Positions 37,075 to 50,517 of a DNA stretch of 64,000 bases are shown one piece after another. The first letter of the stretch is position 1; each line of letters begins with the position of its first letter. Source of the stretch: Omphalotus guepiniiformis (taxonomy: Eukaryota; Basidiomycota; Agaricomycetes; Agaricales; Omphalotaceae); the NCBI GenBank assembly GCA_028554645.1, contig JAQOOI010000019.1, forward strand, positions 1,488,001 through 1,552,000, in the 5' to 3' direction. A program made the position numbers and the translations under genes. The notes under the pieces were generated by a model. It saw only the letters and a program-made list of their open reading frames with translations. It did not search any database and was not told the origin of the DNA.

Positions 37075-37865
37075 GGGGAGAAGTGTTTGAGCTGTGTCAT
37101 TTCAGTCATTTATGTCATTTCAAGAGTTGTACCTGTACAGTGCGCATATGTATATCAGCAATATACTAACGGAATATCATCATCCCACAGCAGACTTCTA
37201 GTCTCTTATAGCAGAGGTCCCGGATGCCCATGTAGTAAGTACGAGTTGTTGAGCAGAAGATTGGGTTCCGAGCTCACATGAGGTCAACAGTACATAACGC
37301 ATCGTGCATGTGCTGTTGAGATGAATGCCATCGGAGGTACCTGAGAATGTATGTAATGCGAAGGGTGTAGGTTCTGCCACTGTTCTGCTGTATGATTGTT
37401 TTCAATCTTTAATGGCAAGTGGTGGCAGTGTGTACTAAGTTGCCTACAGGTGAGCAGCAATGTGATGAGCCTACCAAGTTCCGTTGTCCAACACTTTTAT
37501 ACAAGTACCGCGGTGTTTTAGCTCGCAAGAACAGTTCCGCTCAAACTTCGAGTCTAGGAAATTAGCAGAGAACCCATTTTCGACGGTTCTAGCACAATGG
37601 CTCCGGGTGAATTTTACCGAAGTCACAAGTTAACTGAGCTTGTCGGCGGTACTTACATCCTTTGGATACTTACTCTTCGAGAGGAAGAATCTGCGGTGAT
37701 CTGTGGAAATTGTGAAGCAAAATGCCATAATAGTGGAGGTATCATGAACTTAAGAGTATTTCTGTGTACTAAACCCTGACAATATCCAAGTACAGTCCAG
37801 ATGAACCGAATAGTGTAGACGCCAAAAACCCATATGTGAAAGTGGTGGTGAAGGGACCGGACTAA
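37075..37865. other. Convergent spacer
   Basis: The seven-helix gene and the APH-like gene end toward this stretch. I see no coding motif in it. Confidence 0.55.
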
Positions 37866-39175
37866 TTAGATGTCATGAGACATGAACAGAGAGTAACCCT
37901 TCGGATCGATGATTTTAGGGTCGCGATCACTGAACATTGCTGCATAGTAGAGGTACCGCAAGGCCCGACATTCCTCCCCTATTGCAGATCCCCACCCAGG
38001 GACTCGGGCAGTAATTCTATCGCGCATAACAGATCTGAGGTGTTTGTTCTCCAACTCATCAGACCCGTGAGGCCAGCGAAAAACGGGGTCCATGCCCCAC
38101 ATTGGTACTACGCGAGCGCCTTCCCAATCCAGGACGGCAGCTACTCGAGTAGGATTATCCCGATCCAAGACGACGTTATGCAATGAAAAATCAACGTGCT
38201 CCAGCCGGAAGGATGAAGCTGGTAAGATCGAGGATGTTCGCAGCTCTTCGGAGTGGCGTATAAGATCCAGGACCTTTTGAATACGAAGAGACGCGTTTGG
38301 TTGGGGAGGCAAGGACAGTCGATAGGAAAGCTGCTGGCGTGCAGTAGCTTCTAGCCAATCTCTAGCACTTCTGAAGGGGCCGCATTTCTCCGGGTCAGGA
38401 GGGGCGACAGCGTAGTGGTTCTTAGACGGAAGGAAACACATGGGTCCTACGTAGGATTGGCTGCTGTTGCTTTCATACAAGCTCCCAATACAGTCGAACT
38501 GCATGGACATTAGCTCACACCATATATCTGCCATGGAAAGAGACAATGCTTCTTTACGAGTAGGGGAAAGCTTGTCCCATACTTCATCAACATTGGCACC
38601 GTGGACCTAGGTTAGCTCAGTCAACTAGGTATGTCTCGATGTATTCAGAGCCACTTACGTATTCCATCATCATCCATTCGCCGCCAACCTGGCCATCTAA
38701 ATCTGCATCATGCCCATAGACTTCCGGTATTGGTATTGAGGTATGCTGCTTCAGAAATCGCATAGTTGCAATCTGGTGATTTCCGTCGTCAATGAAGAGT
38801 CGCGCTAAAGACGTAGCAAATAGTTCTGACCTCAGAAAGCATCTTAAACGGAGAGGAGGTTCCGCTACTACCGCCTGAGCTTTTCGAGAAATCGAACTGT
38901 ACACGGACAATGATGTTCCCAAAAGTTGACATCTTCGCCTTGTATGTCTGAACCGGTATACCGGATGAATCCAATTGAATGGCATTGAAGACGAATCAAT
39001 TTAGTACACACCAAATGATGGCTTCCTGTTGACGCAGAAGTCAGTCCGTGCGATTTCGCATGCGTAAGCGCAAGTAACCTTGAATATACGTGTCCATGGA
39101 CTCGCATCTATCGGGCAGACGACGTTCGACCCGTTCCCGGAGGATTTTAGAGTTAATTTCAGTAGCTCCAGGCAT
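37866..39175 (-). CDS. Aminoglycoside phosphotransferase-like (APH family) kinase
   Basis: Protein-kinase-like fold enzyme of the APH/choline-kinase superfamily; fungal members mostly have unknown small-molecule substrates. The start MPGATEINSKILRERVERRL is followed by the N-lobe MSTFGNIIVRVQFDFSKSSG. An intron joins this to RLFIDDGNHQIATMRFLKQH and IPIPEVYGHDADLDG, then EWMMMEYV, the hinge. After another intron come HGANVDEVWDKLSPTR and, in the C-lobe, the catalytic loop HVDFSLHNVVLD with its Asp and Asn. The metal-binding Asp is in AAVLDWEGARVVPMW. The gene ends KGYSLFMSHDI. Exons are short at the 5-prime end and joins there are by inspection. The catalytic residues are intact, so activity is plausible. 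Antibiotic resistance should not be inferred from the family name. Confidence 0.8.
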
Positions 39176-40991
39176 GATTGCAGAGTGCAATTAGGTCCTT
39201 CAGCTCATCCAGATAGCTTTTAGCTATAAAGCAAACGAATTCTCGACGAAGAGAATTTTTCTGGGGACTTTGGCAGCCTTGAACTATCGCATGATCATCG
39301 TTGGTGAACAGGTGAATTCTGTGAAATAGTAGGTAAACCGTAAGGAGAGCAGTACCTGCCAGTCACGTTACACGGCTTCTCGGCAAACGGTTAAATTACA
39401 AACTCCGCTGTGAATGTTTCAAATTGAAGCTCGTGAATGTTAACTTTGTCTTCGTCTTCCTTGAATACAACTTATGTTTTGTTCCTATCACACCCCCCAC
39501 AATCGATTTCGTTCAATACTATCAATCCGACTCCGTGTACCATTATGGAGCCCACAGAGCACACGTACAGTAAGACCCGACATACATTGCAGGAAGGCTG
39601 CGACCTCGGTGCTATCAGGATTCCATACATGATGCCAGGGCTAAATCACAAGTTTTGTACCCCAGATCAGAGGATCCGATGAGCTCGTGGATTCCGGGCT
39701 TAGGATACACAAACCCTGGAAATCTCAATTCACGCCCACGCCGAAACTTCAGTAAGGTTACAGTTATCAAGCATGCACACTAGTCACGGCCAGCTTATGA
39801 TCGTTCTAGAAGAGTTCTCGCCCACTAGCCTGATACTTTGGTTTGCACTGCGTACATGTCCACTTGTAAGGCGCTCATATTTCTCATTCTCTTTAGGTTT
39901 GCCACGCGCGTATGTTCTGCGGGAAAGGTAATCGAGTTGCTTCTACGGGTCTGCAACAAATTCTATTTCAATCAGACATGAGACAGTCATAGAACCCCCC
40001 ATGCCTTGTAAAGCTCTATTCCCGCAATCGATCTACACTTCGAAGCCCGGTGGCTAAGCGACTCATGAAAAGGTTTGATAACCCGCAGTCATGGAATCGG
40101 GTGCGCTATCTCCTTTGCTGTGCTACTTATTCATTAGTATTCTAAACGGGAATTCTCTGGGATCGAACTACCCTGAACACGTTCCGAAGGTCTAGCATTG
40201 AACTTACTCGATACACTTATTCTCAGGCGCACTAGACACCTTTGCCCTGTGTTCTAATTTCATATATCTAGTACGCACTCGTAAGTTGACTGCCTGCACG
40301 CCAGGGGCTTCCTTCAAAGCACCACTCATTCTACAGTGCTACAGACCTTTCCTCGATAGCAAATATGCCAACCAAAGAACCTACAACCAAAGAATGGCGC
40401 CCTGCGCCCTTTTTGTCCGGGGAGGATTGTTGCATTTGGCTTCCAGACGAAAGTTCACGAACTGGGAGAATCTTGAAGTCTTTTCGCTGCCTTCAAGACC
40501 GTACGTACAGTCTCCTTCTCCATTGTTGTTTCAGCGTTGCTGTAGCTAGTTTGTGTTCCTTATGATTTAGACCGAGGCTCATTCATGACCAGAGTAAGAA
40601 GAACCAATTTCCTTCCGCCTGCTCGCATGATATAAACCCGTTTCCCTCAGCCACCCAACGTCGTGTTTTGGGAGCAGTTATAACTTCTGAGCGGTCTCCG
40701 CTCCTAGAGAGGTTAGTTTCGTCTTTGAGGTGGACCTGGTTAATAGCTGAGAGGTTCGTAGAGCTTGCACTGAATCGCGTTCGACGCATTACTTCCTTTC
40801 ACATTCGGACTTGGGTTAGTTGGGGTTGTCTATGATCATCATGTTTTTTTTTTGGTAGTATTGCATCCATGTTCATACATAAGCATTGTTATGGATTTTA
40901 CATGAGTTTTACCTGAATTATATTTATTGAAATTGCGGCGTTGCATATTCTACTACTTAAGTACATGAGTACTTTTACATCAACACAAACC
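39176..40991. other. Gene-poor spacer, 1.8 kb
   Basis: Only short frames without motifs are present. I see no repeat of note apart from A/T runs near 40,840-40,960. It contains the promoter side of the APH-like gene and the 3-prime side of the GPI1 gene. Confidence 0.5.
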
Positions 40992-43433
40992 CTATATTTG
41001 CGGATCTGAACCTTCACCACCCGACTTTATCCCATTCCGCGTCCTGCTATACCTTATCTCTTGCCTCGAGATAGGTGCCAAAAACTCGCCAGCAAACACA
41101 CACTTCAACAACCTCAAGGGGTTATAAAATGACGCAAGCTTGTTCCAGAGGTGAACTAAAATCATTATCAATGACAGATCATCTTGTCAGCTCGAAAGGA
41201 CCCCCAAACGCATTGAGGAAAGGAAGAGACACTGACTGTATTGAAAGAATATATGCGAAAACGGGAGTGGCTGATTCTGTTTTTCGGATGAGTTCACGAA
41301 TCAGTCAAATGATCAGCCATGAGATTATCGACCGCTGCCTAGAATAACCCTGCTGACCTCGATGACAAGAAGTGGAAGTTCAGCTATTGGGGTCTCTTCA
41401 AGCGTAAAGTATACGCCCCCAGGAAGCCGCCAAGGATCCTTCATCCGTAGCATAATTGCAAAAAGCGGGAAGTGATTCATAAAAGCCAACTGCGTCTCAA
41501 GACATGCCTGAAGTAAAATGATTGCCAGCCGCATCTAAGGGGGAGGGGGGGAACCGCTTCAAGCTCAGTCACAAGTGAAGAAGTGTGAAAGAGAGAGAAC
41601 CCTGAACTGACCATTGCGAATAACGAATAGTACGCCAACACCGTCGGGAACAGAAACGCCAACAGAGTGAAGAGAATAGTTCCGAACAGCAGCTGATCAA
41701 TATCATACTCCCATGAGTCGGTGCGATTGCGTAAAACATTGTAACGCTTGCCTAGAAAATCGAACCATACGTCAGGCACGTTCAGGTACAGTCACACCCT
41801 TCCTTACCTCGGAACAAGTTCCAAAGACTGCCTGCTGTCCTCAACGCCCTCGCGTACACCGTGTTTGAAATTACATAGCACACGTAGATATGAGCTGTGA
41901 ACATAGCTAACAGGTCGGAAAATAAGGAGATCGACATTGTAAGTCCACCGACGATCCCCCCAAAAGAGCTCAAGAAGCCAAAAACGAGGATGATGTTCGA
42001 GAGGTAAGGAAAAACACGATGTAAAACACCTGTTCAGACAAGAGCTGACTTTCAATAAAAAGTTCGGTGAGCAGCAGAGGCACGTACTACTCCACATAGC
42101 GATTAAATCAATGAACATATGAGAATAGAACCGACTGAGCTCAGTGTTCAGCTTGAGGCCAGCAGGCCAAGAATCAAGCCAACGCAAAACCCATTGCACC
42201 CAATTAATCAGTACGTCCTGGGTTTGGCCAATCAGTTTCCAGTATACTGCACCTCGAAATTCAGAAAGCACACACCTCCACCGCGCGGCTAAGCATATCC
42301 GCAAGTACGATGTGGTTCTCGCAGAGAAAAGATCCCACAGCATACCCGATTGTCACATCATTGAGAATTAGCCAAACGGTATTAAAGAAGCTGTTTAACA
42401 TCGTAAGTCAATATTATTTTTAAGGTCAAGAACCACTCAACCTACCCAGTATACCGCACTGAATACGTCGATACAGCGGTCTCCTTCCTTCGTCTGAACA
42501 TATCTAGCTCTGACACTAGGAACGAAGCTTGTTCAGCTCTAACGTCAATCTGCTGCACTAGATTCAATCAGAATCGCGGAAAGAGATGACCTACTCCTAC
42601 TTACGGGTGGAAGATATGTCCTTCAACAGGAAGGAATTAGACTTTGCGGTGCCCCAGAAAACTGGGGTATCACAGAAAGCCAGAAGAGACCATGAAGCGA
42701 AGGAAATGGCAGCGGAGAAACGGAGTAAGATCGCTTCGAATAGGTTAGGGAGGAAAGTAGGCGCATAACTTTCGGGAAGTGGAAGTAAGCGTTGGTGTGA
42801 TTGTATAGATGCGTCTATCGATCCGGCAGCGTTAAGCTATGGAAAGCGATGAATCAGTATGTCGTTTAAAGGTTGTGACACGTACCTGCTGTACGACCAA
42901 CTCGCTTATTCCACCACTTTCTTCCGTGTATTCTTGTTGGGGTTTTGCTGAAGGCGACCGGGAAGAATCTAGCTCAAGAACGCCAAGGGAGTAGAATCTA
43001 AGGGACTTTGAGAGGTGTCTATGGTAAAACGTGATATTATATTCTCTAATTTCATATATATATCAGTAACATGAGACTATAAAGAGGACTAAACACGCAC
43101 TCCACATTGTCGATAGTCAACGTAGGAACAAGTATCTCCCTTCTCCTGCCAGAAGAGCTACTCTCAAAACGAGACGATCCCAGTATAACCAAGCCACTTC
43201 CACACGACTGAAGCAGTCGTTTCGACGACGTTTTTCGCAAAAGCTCCAAGGCATTCTCTGCATTTGCTCGCTAATGGTATCGCTCAGACGTGGAGGAAGA
43301 AATTCGAGAAAGATAGGCTGCGCACATCGTCAGCACGGATTACTCCGGCAACACAGATTGCAGGTTTTGACCACCCATAGCAATATCCAGAACTTTTGCA
43401 GTCGAGAGGCCAGAAGACGGTCGCACTTGTCAT
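40992..43433 (-). CDS. GPI1: GPI N-acetylglucosaminyltransferase complex subunit Gpi1 (PIG-Q)
   Basis: Subunit of the ER complex that transfers GlcNAc to phosphatidylinositol, the first step of GPI-anchor synthesis. The start MTSATVFWPLDCKSSGYCYGW is typical of the family. Then come ANAENALELLRKTSSKRLLQ, SFLVSELDMFRRRKE and TVWLILNDVTIGYAVGSFL. The core Gpi1 signature is VQWVLRWLDSWPAGLKLN, followed by FTAHIYVCYVISNTVYAR, GKRYNVLRNRTDSWEYDIDQ and LLFGTILFTLLAFLFPTVLAYY. Next are LETQLAFMNHFPLFA and PGGVYFTLE, and the end is HLWNKLASFYNPLRLLK to GGEGSDPQI. Several transmembrane segments are evident. About a dozen GT-AG introns splice in frame; I checked most joins, including a 46-bp intron near the 3-prime end. 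The gene looks complete and functional. Confidence 0.92.
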
Positions 43434-44565
43434 AGCATTGGCCATGCATCAGTTGTAAAATGATTAGTCAGACGGCCTGGAAGCACGTGATCCTGGGCTC
43501 ACGGTCCGATAGGTAAGTACAGCTTTGACATCTCCATATTTGGTATATAACGGGCGTATGTATCCCTCCACACATAGTGCTCAACAATCTGTGCATTTAT
43601 TTTGAGCAGTATATGTTATTGTACTATCATTTACTCGACAGATTCAGAATCATAGAGAACAGCATGCTCCGACGCGTCCAGACAAGCTCACGCATGCGGG
43701 GAATACCTTGACCGGACCCTCCAGACCCCCCACTTACTTTTACTCATTCAGTGATGGTTGATGATGCATGCATATGGCATTGACACCAGTCATGTAGACT
43801 GTCGCGGAACATACAGTGAGATGGCAAAAACTCCATGTTCTTCGGTGTCACCTGGCATAGAATGTATGTATTCGTTCAAGGCTGACCTGTAGCACCTGAG
43901 AACACCACGGAACAAGCCCAAGTAGTCCGGATTTACCAAACCATCATCGAGCCGTAAATGATCCAAGGGCACCCCGTACGACCTATAAGCGATCAGCGTT
44001 GTAATATCCTAGCTTTACGACTAGTGGGCGTACCAAGACCCGAATTTCCAGGTCGAAGAGTCTTTCTACATTCAGTTACCTTCAATCTCCAGCTCTTCAA
44101 TTAGTTTGGTCACGAGTTACCGGGTGATCATGAGGGTTAGATTCGGGAGGAACATGAAGCTCCAAGACTTTAGGCAGGTTAGGCGCCATGAGCGTGAATT
44201 TGGATGAGATGGTCGAGTGTTGGAATAAAAGAAAGATTCAACGAGCAATTGCGGGCTGCCGCTTCTTAACCTGTTCCCTGTGGTTCGCCTTGATATGATG
44301 ATGATGGTTTCTGATCAACGTGAAGCGACGGCATCACCATACTATCACGACCCAAAAGGAGCTTACAAGATGGATGTCCACTTTTCTCTACTCGGCTCGG
44401 ATCTCAGCGAGCAATTGACATTAGAAGCATATATATACATGCTCGTCTCTTCATCTTGACTATTTTCCTTTCATCAACGTCGGTAGCGACGACGAGCAAT
44501 CTGGAACTCCTGACTTTTCGAATTACACGTCATCTCGTTTCTCTTTGTTCCCCTGAACGCCCGCC
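43434..44565. other. Divergent promoter region
   Basis: Spacer between GPI1 (minus) and the LKR/SDH gene (plus). No coding sequence is supported, and it should contain both promoters. Confidence 0.55.
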
Positions 44566-47500
44566 ATGAAACCCACCATGAAGCTCAGGATCGCGCGTAC
44601 GTCGCGCCCTTTGACGATAGGGATTCGTCGCGAAGATCCTTCTCGAATTTGGGAGCGACGAGCACCGTTGACACCCGAAGCCGTCAATCATCTCGTCGAG
44701 CGTCAAGGCGTGCAAGTTCATGTTGAAGGGTGCGAAAGGAGGGTATTCAAAGATTCAGAGTATGTCAAGGCTGGGTTGCAGGGTATCTATTGTCGTATTC
44801 ATTAGCCCTACAACCCCTCATCAGTTTGAAGATAATCATTGTTGAAGTCGAACGGTCCTTGCTCCGTTTCATGTACTTTTCATGACTATATTTATTCTAG
44901 AAATGACGCTGAACGTGTTCTTGTTCAACAGGCTGGTGCATCTATTCAACCAAACCTTCAAGCAGCGCATGTCGTCCTCGGAATCAAAGAACCACCACTC
45001 AAAGAGCTCATACTTTCCCCGTTGCCGTCTCCTGTCGGGCAAGACAGCGCACGGACGTACGTGATGTTCTCACATACCGCCAAGGGCCAAGTATACAATA
45101 TGCCACTGCTTTCTGCATTTCTTTCCGGCCCCGGGACGCATACAAACAGCGATCTGCTTCCTACCTTGATTGATTATGAGCTCCTGACGAGCGAGAATGA
45201 CGGAAAGCGGACAGTTGGATTCGGATGGTTCGCAGGAGGTAAGTCCCATTGTTCTTCGCAGTAGTATCTGCACTAATTCTGCAATTAGTTGCTGGCGTAC
45301 TTGAATCTCTCTCCTCAATGGCCCATTCACATTTGGAGCTCGGCGTCTCTTCTCCCTTCCTCTTCACACCGCGTCCTCATACACATCCCTCTCTTTCTTC
45401 GCTTCGCGCGTCCTTACGCGCCATTGGCCAACAAATTGCAGAGCAGGGCACACCCCAAATCCTGGGACCATGTGTGATTGGTTTGACTGGGTAACTTCGC
45501 GAGACTTGCAACTTTTGCATGTTGTCACAGGCCTGATTGTTTCCCAGGACAGGAAATGTAGCTCAAGGATGCCTTTCAATACTCGAGGAACTTCCGGTTG
45601 TTGATGTAAGGGTGGAAGATTTACCTGCACTCGTTCAGAATCCCAGTGAGCTTTCAATGCATGTTCTCACAGAATCGTGGTTGAACTGAGTATATGCTAT
45701 TTTTCAGACATCGATTTGCATAAGGTACAAAAATTCTCACTCTTATTCTCCTTTTCTACTGACAATCATCATAGATATACCTCGTCCATGCAAAAGCATC
45801 GGATTACCTCGTTCGCTCTGATGGACGCTATGACCGAGACGGTTATTACGCCAACCCAGATAAATACACGTCGGTGTTTGCTGAGAAGGTAAGTCCTCGT
45901 CCCCAGTCCGTAACACCAAATCTTATTGTGGTTAAAACATCAGATCGCGCCATATTTGACTCTTCTGCTCAACGGTGCAGGTTGGGCGCCCGGATACCCT
46001 CGACTGATGACGAATGCGCAACTCGAAATAGCACTAAGGAAGGCACGAGATATAGGTCTTGCGAGGTTGACGAATGTCGGTGATATAAGCTGCGATCCTT
46101 TGGTATGTAAATACGGGTTTTCATGCAATTCTTTTTGGAAACTTATACCATCTACAACGTCTGCGCAGGGTGGACTCGAATTCTTGACACACGCGTCTAC
46201 GCTCTCTGATCCCTATTATAAGATCAACGTCTCGTCACTACTGAAATCCTCATCCTCGGCATCTCCATCAAAGCATTTACCCCTCCCGGATGTCCAGATG
46301 CAAGCGGTGGACATTCTCCCAGCTAGTATCCCCCTCGATGCCTCGGAACATTTCTCATCTGGTGTCATGCGGTATTTAGGCGCGCTGATGCGGAGGTACA
46401 CTGGTACTAATGCGTTGCATAACAATTCGGATGATGAAGCTGAGAGAGCTTTGAAGAGGGCTACCATTGCGGAAGGGGGAAAGTTGACGGAGAAACATTC
46501 ATGGTTGGGGGAGAGGGTAGAAACGTATCGAGCTGGTGCATCAACGACGGTAGCGTCAGTCGGGGATTCGTCTGTGGGTCAGTCCCACGGAACTTTGAGA
46601 CCCAAACGAATTTTGCTCCTGGGAAGCGGGATGGTGGCTGGTCCGGCGGTGGAATGGATCGCAGAGAGGAAGGACGTGAGGTTGATAGTCGCGAGCAATT
46701 CACGTGCGGAGTTGGATGGATTGAGGTCTTCTGTGGCGGGTTCCGAGAAATTCAGAGAGACAGACGGAGAAGTTGATTTCCGCCAGGTTGACGTAGGTGA
46801 CCGTGAGGTACTGTCGAGGTTAGTTGGGGAGGCAGATGTGGTTATCAGGTGGGCTCCTCGCTGCAATTACTAGAACTTGATCAATCTAACCCTGCCATAG
46901 TCTCCTACCTGTTCCTCTCCATCCGACGGTTGCAGAAATCTGCATTCAGCAGAAGAAGCATCTCGTCACTGCTTCGTATATTTCTGAAGATATGCGTAAA
47001 CTGCACGACCGGTATGTAAAGCCTTCTGATCTTACTATCGTTCGTTTGAAATTCCTCTTTTCTGAAACGACGTTCGATTCCTCACAGCGCTCTCTCCTCC
47101 AACGTCCTGCTGCTAAACGAAATCGGTCTGGACCCAGGAATCGACCATTGCTCTGCCATCTCTCTAATCCGCAATCTTCAAGCGCAGAACAAACGAATAA
47201 CCTCTTTCATATCCTTCTGTGGTGGTCTCCCAGCACCAGACCTTCTAGCGTCTACCTCCACGCTGTACAACAAATTCGGCGAATACGGCAGTGCCGGTCC
47301 ACTAAGGTACAAATTCAGCTGGAGCCCAAGGGGCGTGTTGACTGCTGCGCTGAATGCGGCGAGGTTTAAGTTGAGGGGACAGGTACATGAGGTCCCTGGC
47401 AGCAAGTTGTTGAAGAGTTGTTTCGATGATGTTGGAGTTGACCCGAGGATTGCGCTTGAAGGGTTGCCGAACAGAGATAGTTTGCCGTATGTGGGGATGT

Positions 47501-48336
47501 ACGGGCTTGGAAGTGTGGAAAGCATGAGGACGGTATTGAGAGGGACGTTGAGGTATGCAATGATCATGCTCCAAATTATTCAATGACGCTGATGTTGTAT
47601 ACACCGCTATTACAGATATAAAGGATTCTCATCGCTTATGAGTTTCTTCAGCACCGTTGGGTTACTTGAACTCGGAGGAACGATTCAAGATCTTCGTTCA
47701 TGGCATGAACTTGTACCTCGTGCCCAAATTCTCCGCCGAGAGTTACATCCTGATGCGGACCACCTTAATTTGAGGTCTTTCCCTGCCTATGAGCTGGACC
47801 CCGAAGGCGATATGAACGACTTAGCCTTGAGTTGGTTGTTCAGCAATGATACCGGTACACCTATTATTACTGCCAATAGCGGTAAGCTTGGTAAATGGCA
47901 AGGTCTTCCACCATTACCGACTAGCCCAATGACCCCGCTGGATTTATTCACTTTGTTGCTATCTCATAAACTACGCTACGCACCACACGAGAGGGACATG
48001 GTGGTTATGGCTCATGAGGTCATTGCTGAGACAGCCTCAAAGGAGGAGGAGGTACACACTTCATCACTGATCGCGTATGGGGACAACCGGTATTCTGCTA
48101 TGGCGAGGACGGTCGGGTTACCTGTCGCGATCGCTGCTTTGGCTGTTGTAGATGGGAAGGTCGATGTGGGATTGAGAGGTGTTAGAGGGCCTGGGGATGA
48201 GAGTGTGAGGAACCCGGTTTTGAATGGGTTGGAGGAGGCGGGTATTGGTATGAAGGAGACTAAGAGGGTAGGTGCTGTTGGGTCGTTGGAGAAAGCGTTG
48301 GAGAAACCGGAGAGTGCGAGGGTGGTAAGATCATGA
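44566..48336 (+). CDS. Bifunctional lysine-ketoglutarate reductase / saccharopine dehydrogenase
   Basis: Roughly 1,040 residues. The N-terminal half is an LKR domain with the AlaDh/PNT-like fold: [43 protein letters not shown] and LIDYELL. Then come VYAxxDYLVR-type residues in [66 protein letters not shown] and [17 protein letters not shown]. The C-terminal half is saccharopine dehydrogenase: a Rossmann start [68 protein letters not shown] and [13 protein letters not shown]. The last exon ends ESARVVRS. The fused order matches animal and plant AASS (lysine degradation through saccharopine). In yeast the two activities are the separate Lys1 and Lys9 proteins of biosynthesis. The start was chosen as the first ATG before the LKR motifs. 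Direction of flux is not shown by sequence. Confidence 0.9.
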
Positions 48337-48884
48337 GTGGCACTGGCAGGTATGATCCATATAAGGCGCGTTAATCATTGATTGGATGTTAACTTCGTTG
48401 CAGTGTGTTATTATAATTCTGCATGTGGAGGAGAGGTGTGGCTTCAGTAGAAATAGAATAAGCTTCTCAATTGGTAATGGATTCTTTCGGTTAGTACTAC
48501 ATTGTACATTTACATCTAATAGTAGCCGTATACAGCAATCCCAACGTCTGCATGCTGCTTTCATGAGTTCATCAAGTTCCGTAGTGAATAAGTGGGACCT
48601 ATCGACACAGATTACAGTCTTCCTCCGCCAGCGTGAAGTGCCTCCGCCTGCCTTGCTGACATCTGGGCAAGTCAAACCACGACATTCATGAAACATACGC
48701 TCATCAAAAGTCTCTGCTACCCAGGCCACATCCTCGTCCTCAATCGTCCTGTAAAAGCAGTCCGAGCAAGAGGTTAGGAATACTTAGGTATTGGCATTGT
48801 TACTATTGAACTTTTCCGATTACTATGTCCTAATTGTTACAGATAGATGAATTGCAGAGATCATAGTTGTAGATATCGTGCAGA
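48337..48884. other. Convergent 3-prime spacer
   Basis: No gene is seen. A minus-strand frame at 48,331-48,729 has no motif and overlaps the end of the LKR/SDH gene. Confidence 0.6.
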
Positions 48885-50314
48885 CTAGATGATTTCGCTA
48901 GTGCACCGCAGCATACCATTCGCCTCTTTTATCGGACAATTTGCACACCTCCTAGGATGTCTACACCTCTTACACTTCCTTACTGTCGTGATCACCGCGG
49001 TTTCATGTTGACTGCAAGGTTTTGGAGTTTGTTCCCGAACTAAATCATTTGAACACGTCGTAAGAGAGGTTTGTTCTGTTTTTCCAGTTCCAGCGTCAAA
49101 TTTTGAATCTCGTGTATCCGGGCTAATTCTTTCACTCTCCGCAGACACCGAATACACCTCCACATACTCAGAAATACGTTCCCGCACGAAATCATTCGGG
49201 CACGTATGTGGCGGCGGAGGTTCCGTCGACAAGATGGATGAGTTTGTCGTCAGAAAGGGTTCTTTTGTGTTTCCAGTTCCAGCGTCGGTTGTTGAATTTC
49301 GTGTATCCGGGGGAACGCCATCACTCTCCGCAGACACCGAATACACCTCCACATACTCGGATATTTCAGAATTATCCGACATATCGGACGTGTCGGTTGT
49401 AGGAGACATTGAGCCCTCACTCCAAGATTCCTCCTCTGCCTCCACATTAACAGTGCCCGGTGTCACCACGTCCTGAGGTGACTCGAAATAAACCTGAGAA
49501 CTCCCTGGTTCAGTTTGATAAAACCGAGGAAAGTAAACAATTTCGTCCTCAAATATTTCCTCAACAAGATGTGGAACAATCGTTTGGGAACCATCGTCTC
49601 CAATGAACTGGATTTTCCGGAGCTCTCGTGCAAGCCTCGACCTCGCATGATACACACGAAGAGCGTCTTCCAAACCAATCTTCTTGGCATCCTCCAGACT
49701 GATATCAACATCACTCAGAACTAGCCCTTCAAGTCCTGCCCGAACCCATGAAAATAGTTGATATTGACGACCCCAGACAATCTTTTGAATGTCATCTCCT
49801 ACTGGTATGCAGCCTCCCGCTAATAACCAGAATGTGTGTGATAGTTTGAATTTCCATTTCTTTGCAAGCTCTAGCGCGGGTAGAATGTTATGAAATCGGA
49901 GTGTGTGGTTGCATGGATGATCTAGAGGGAACATAGTCCTACTGTATATATATATCAAGCATCAATTATGAGCTACTTGAATCGAATCACGAAGGTATCA
50001 TTGAACACTTACTATGGACGTAAAATCACAGTTAGGAATGCTTCAAACTGCTCCTTCGTGCAGTCATTTAATACGACGGGAGATGTGCCCTCCAAGACAT
50101 TCGGATACAAACTCTTGAACGTTTCGCTCGTAGGGAAAAGTATGCTAGGAATTTGAAAGAGTTCGTTATCGACCTAAATGATGTGAATAAACAGACAGAT
50201 GATATTGAGGATCGTCATGGACATGGAACTAACTTGAAAGGTTACAGGCTGCAGAAAGAAACTGCTATTTTGAACGACTACAGTCTGAGGTGGACGTACT
50301 TTGCGTTGCGACAT
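48885..50314 (-). CDS. BTB/POZ-domain protein with Cys-rich tail (paralogue 1)
   Basis: Protein of about 430 residues in three exons. Exon 1 starts MSQRKVRPPQTVVVQNSSFF (from 50,314). Exon 2 begins VDNELFQIPSILFP and ends FEAFLTVILRP, the BTB core. Exon 3 starts at MFPLDHPCN and continues the BTB C-terminal helices (LPALELAKKW, IQKIVWGRQYQLFSWVRAGL, SDVDISLEDAKKIGLE, LRVYHARSRLAREL). A Ser/Thr/Asp/Glu-rich linker follows, containing a duplicated SEYVEVYSVSAES unit. The tail is CKRCRHPRRCANCPIKEANG, then MLRCTSEII. BTB domains mediate dimerisation, often for cullin-3 ligases or transcription; which applies here is unknown. The Cys spacing could bind zinc (inference). Its neighbour at 50.5-52.2 kb is a head-to-tail paralogue with the same exon structure. 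Confidence 0.85.
49060..49380 (-). repeat. Two-copy internal duplication in the BTB-1 linker
   Basis: The segments at about 49,060-49,180 and 49,240-49,365 encode the same ~40-residue unit, beginning SEYVEVYSVSAES, then PDTR(N/D)S and DAGTG(N/K)T. The BTB-2 linker contains one related unit (EVISVSGETGEVSPDAR, DAGNGNTEG), so the unit predates the split of the two genes. Confidence 0.8.
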
Positions 50315-50517
50315 GATGGTTGTGGTTCAAGTGGTGGACAGGCGGCCTGAGCGCATATAATGATGTTCGAAAACTAAATAAGTAAAAAATGACGGCGACT
50401 GGTCAGACAGTTATCGGATTCTTATATTACAGTGATACAAGGTGTACAAACGTACGAGTACAAGATAGTTAGAAGTTTAGTACAGATCAGTTACAGATGG
50501 GTTGACGTTAAAAGAGA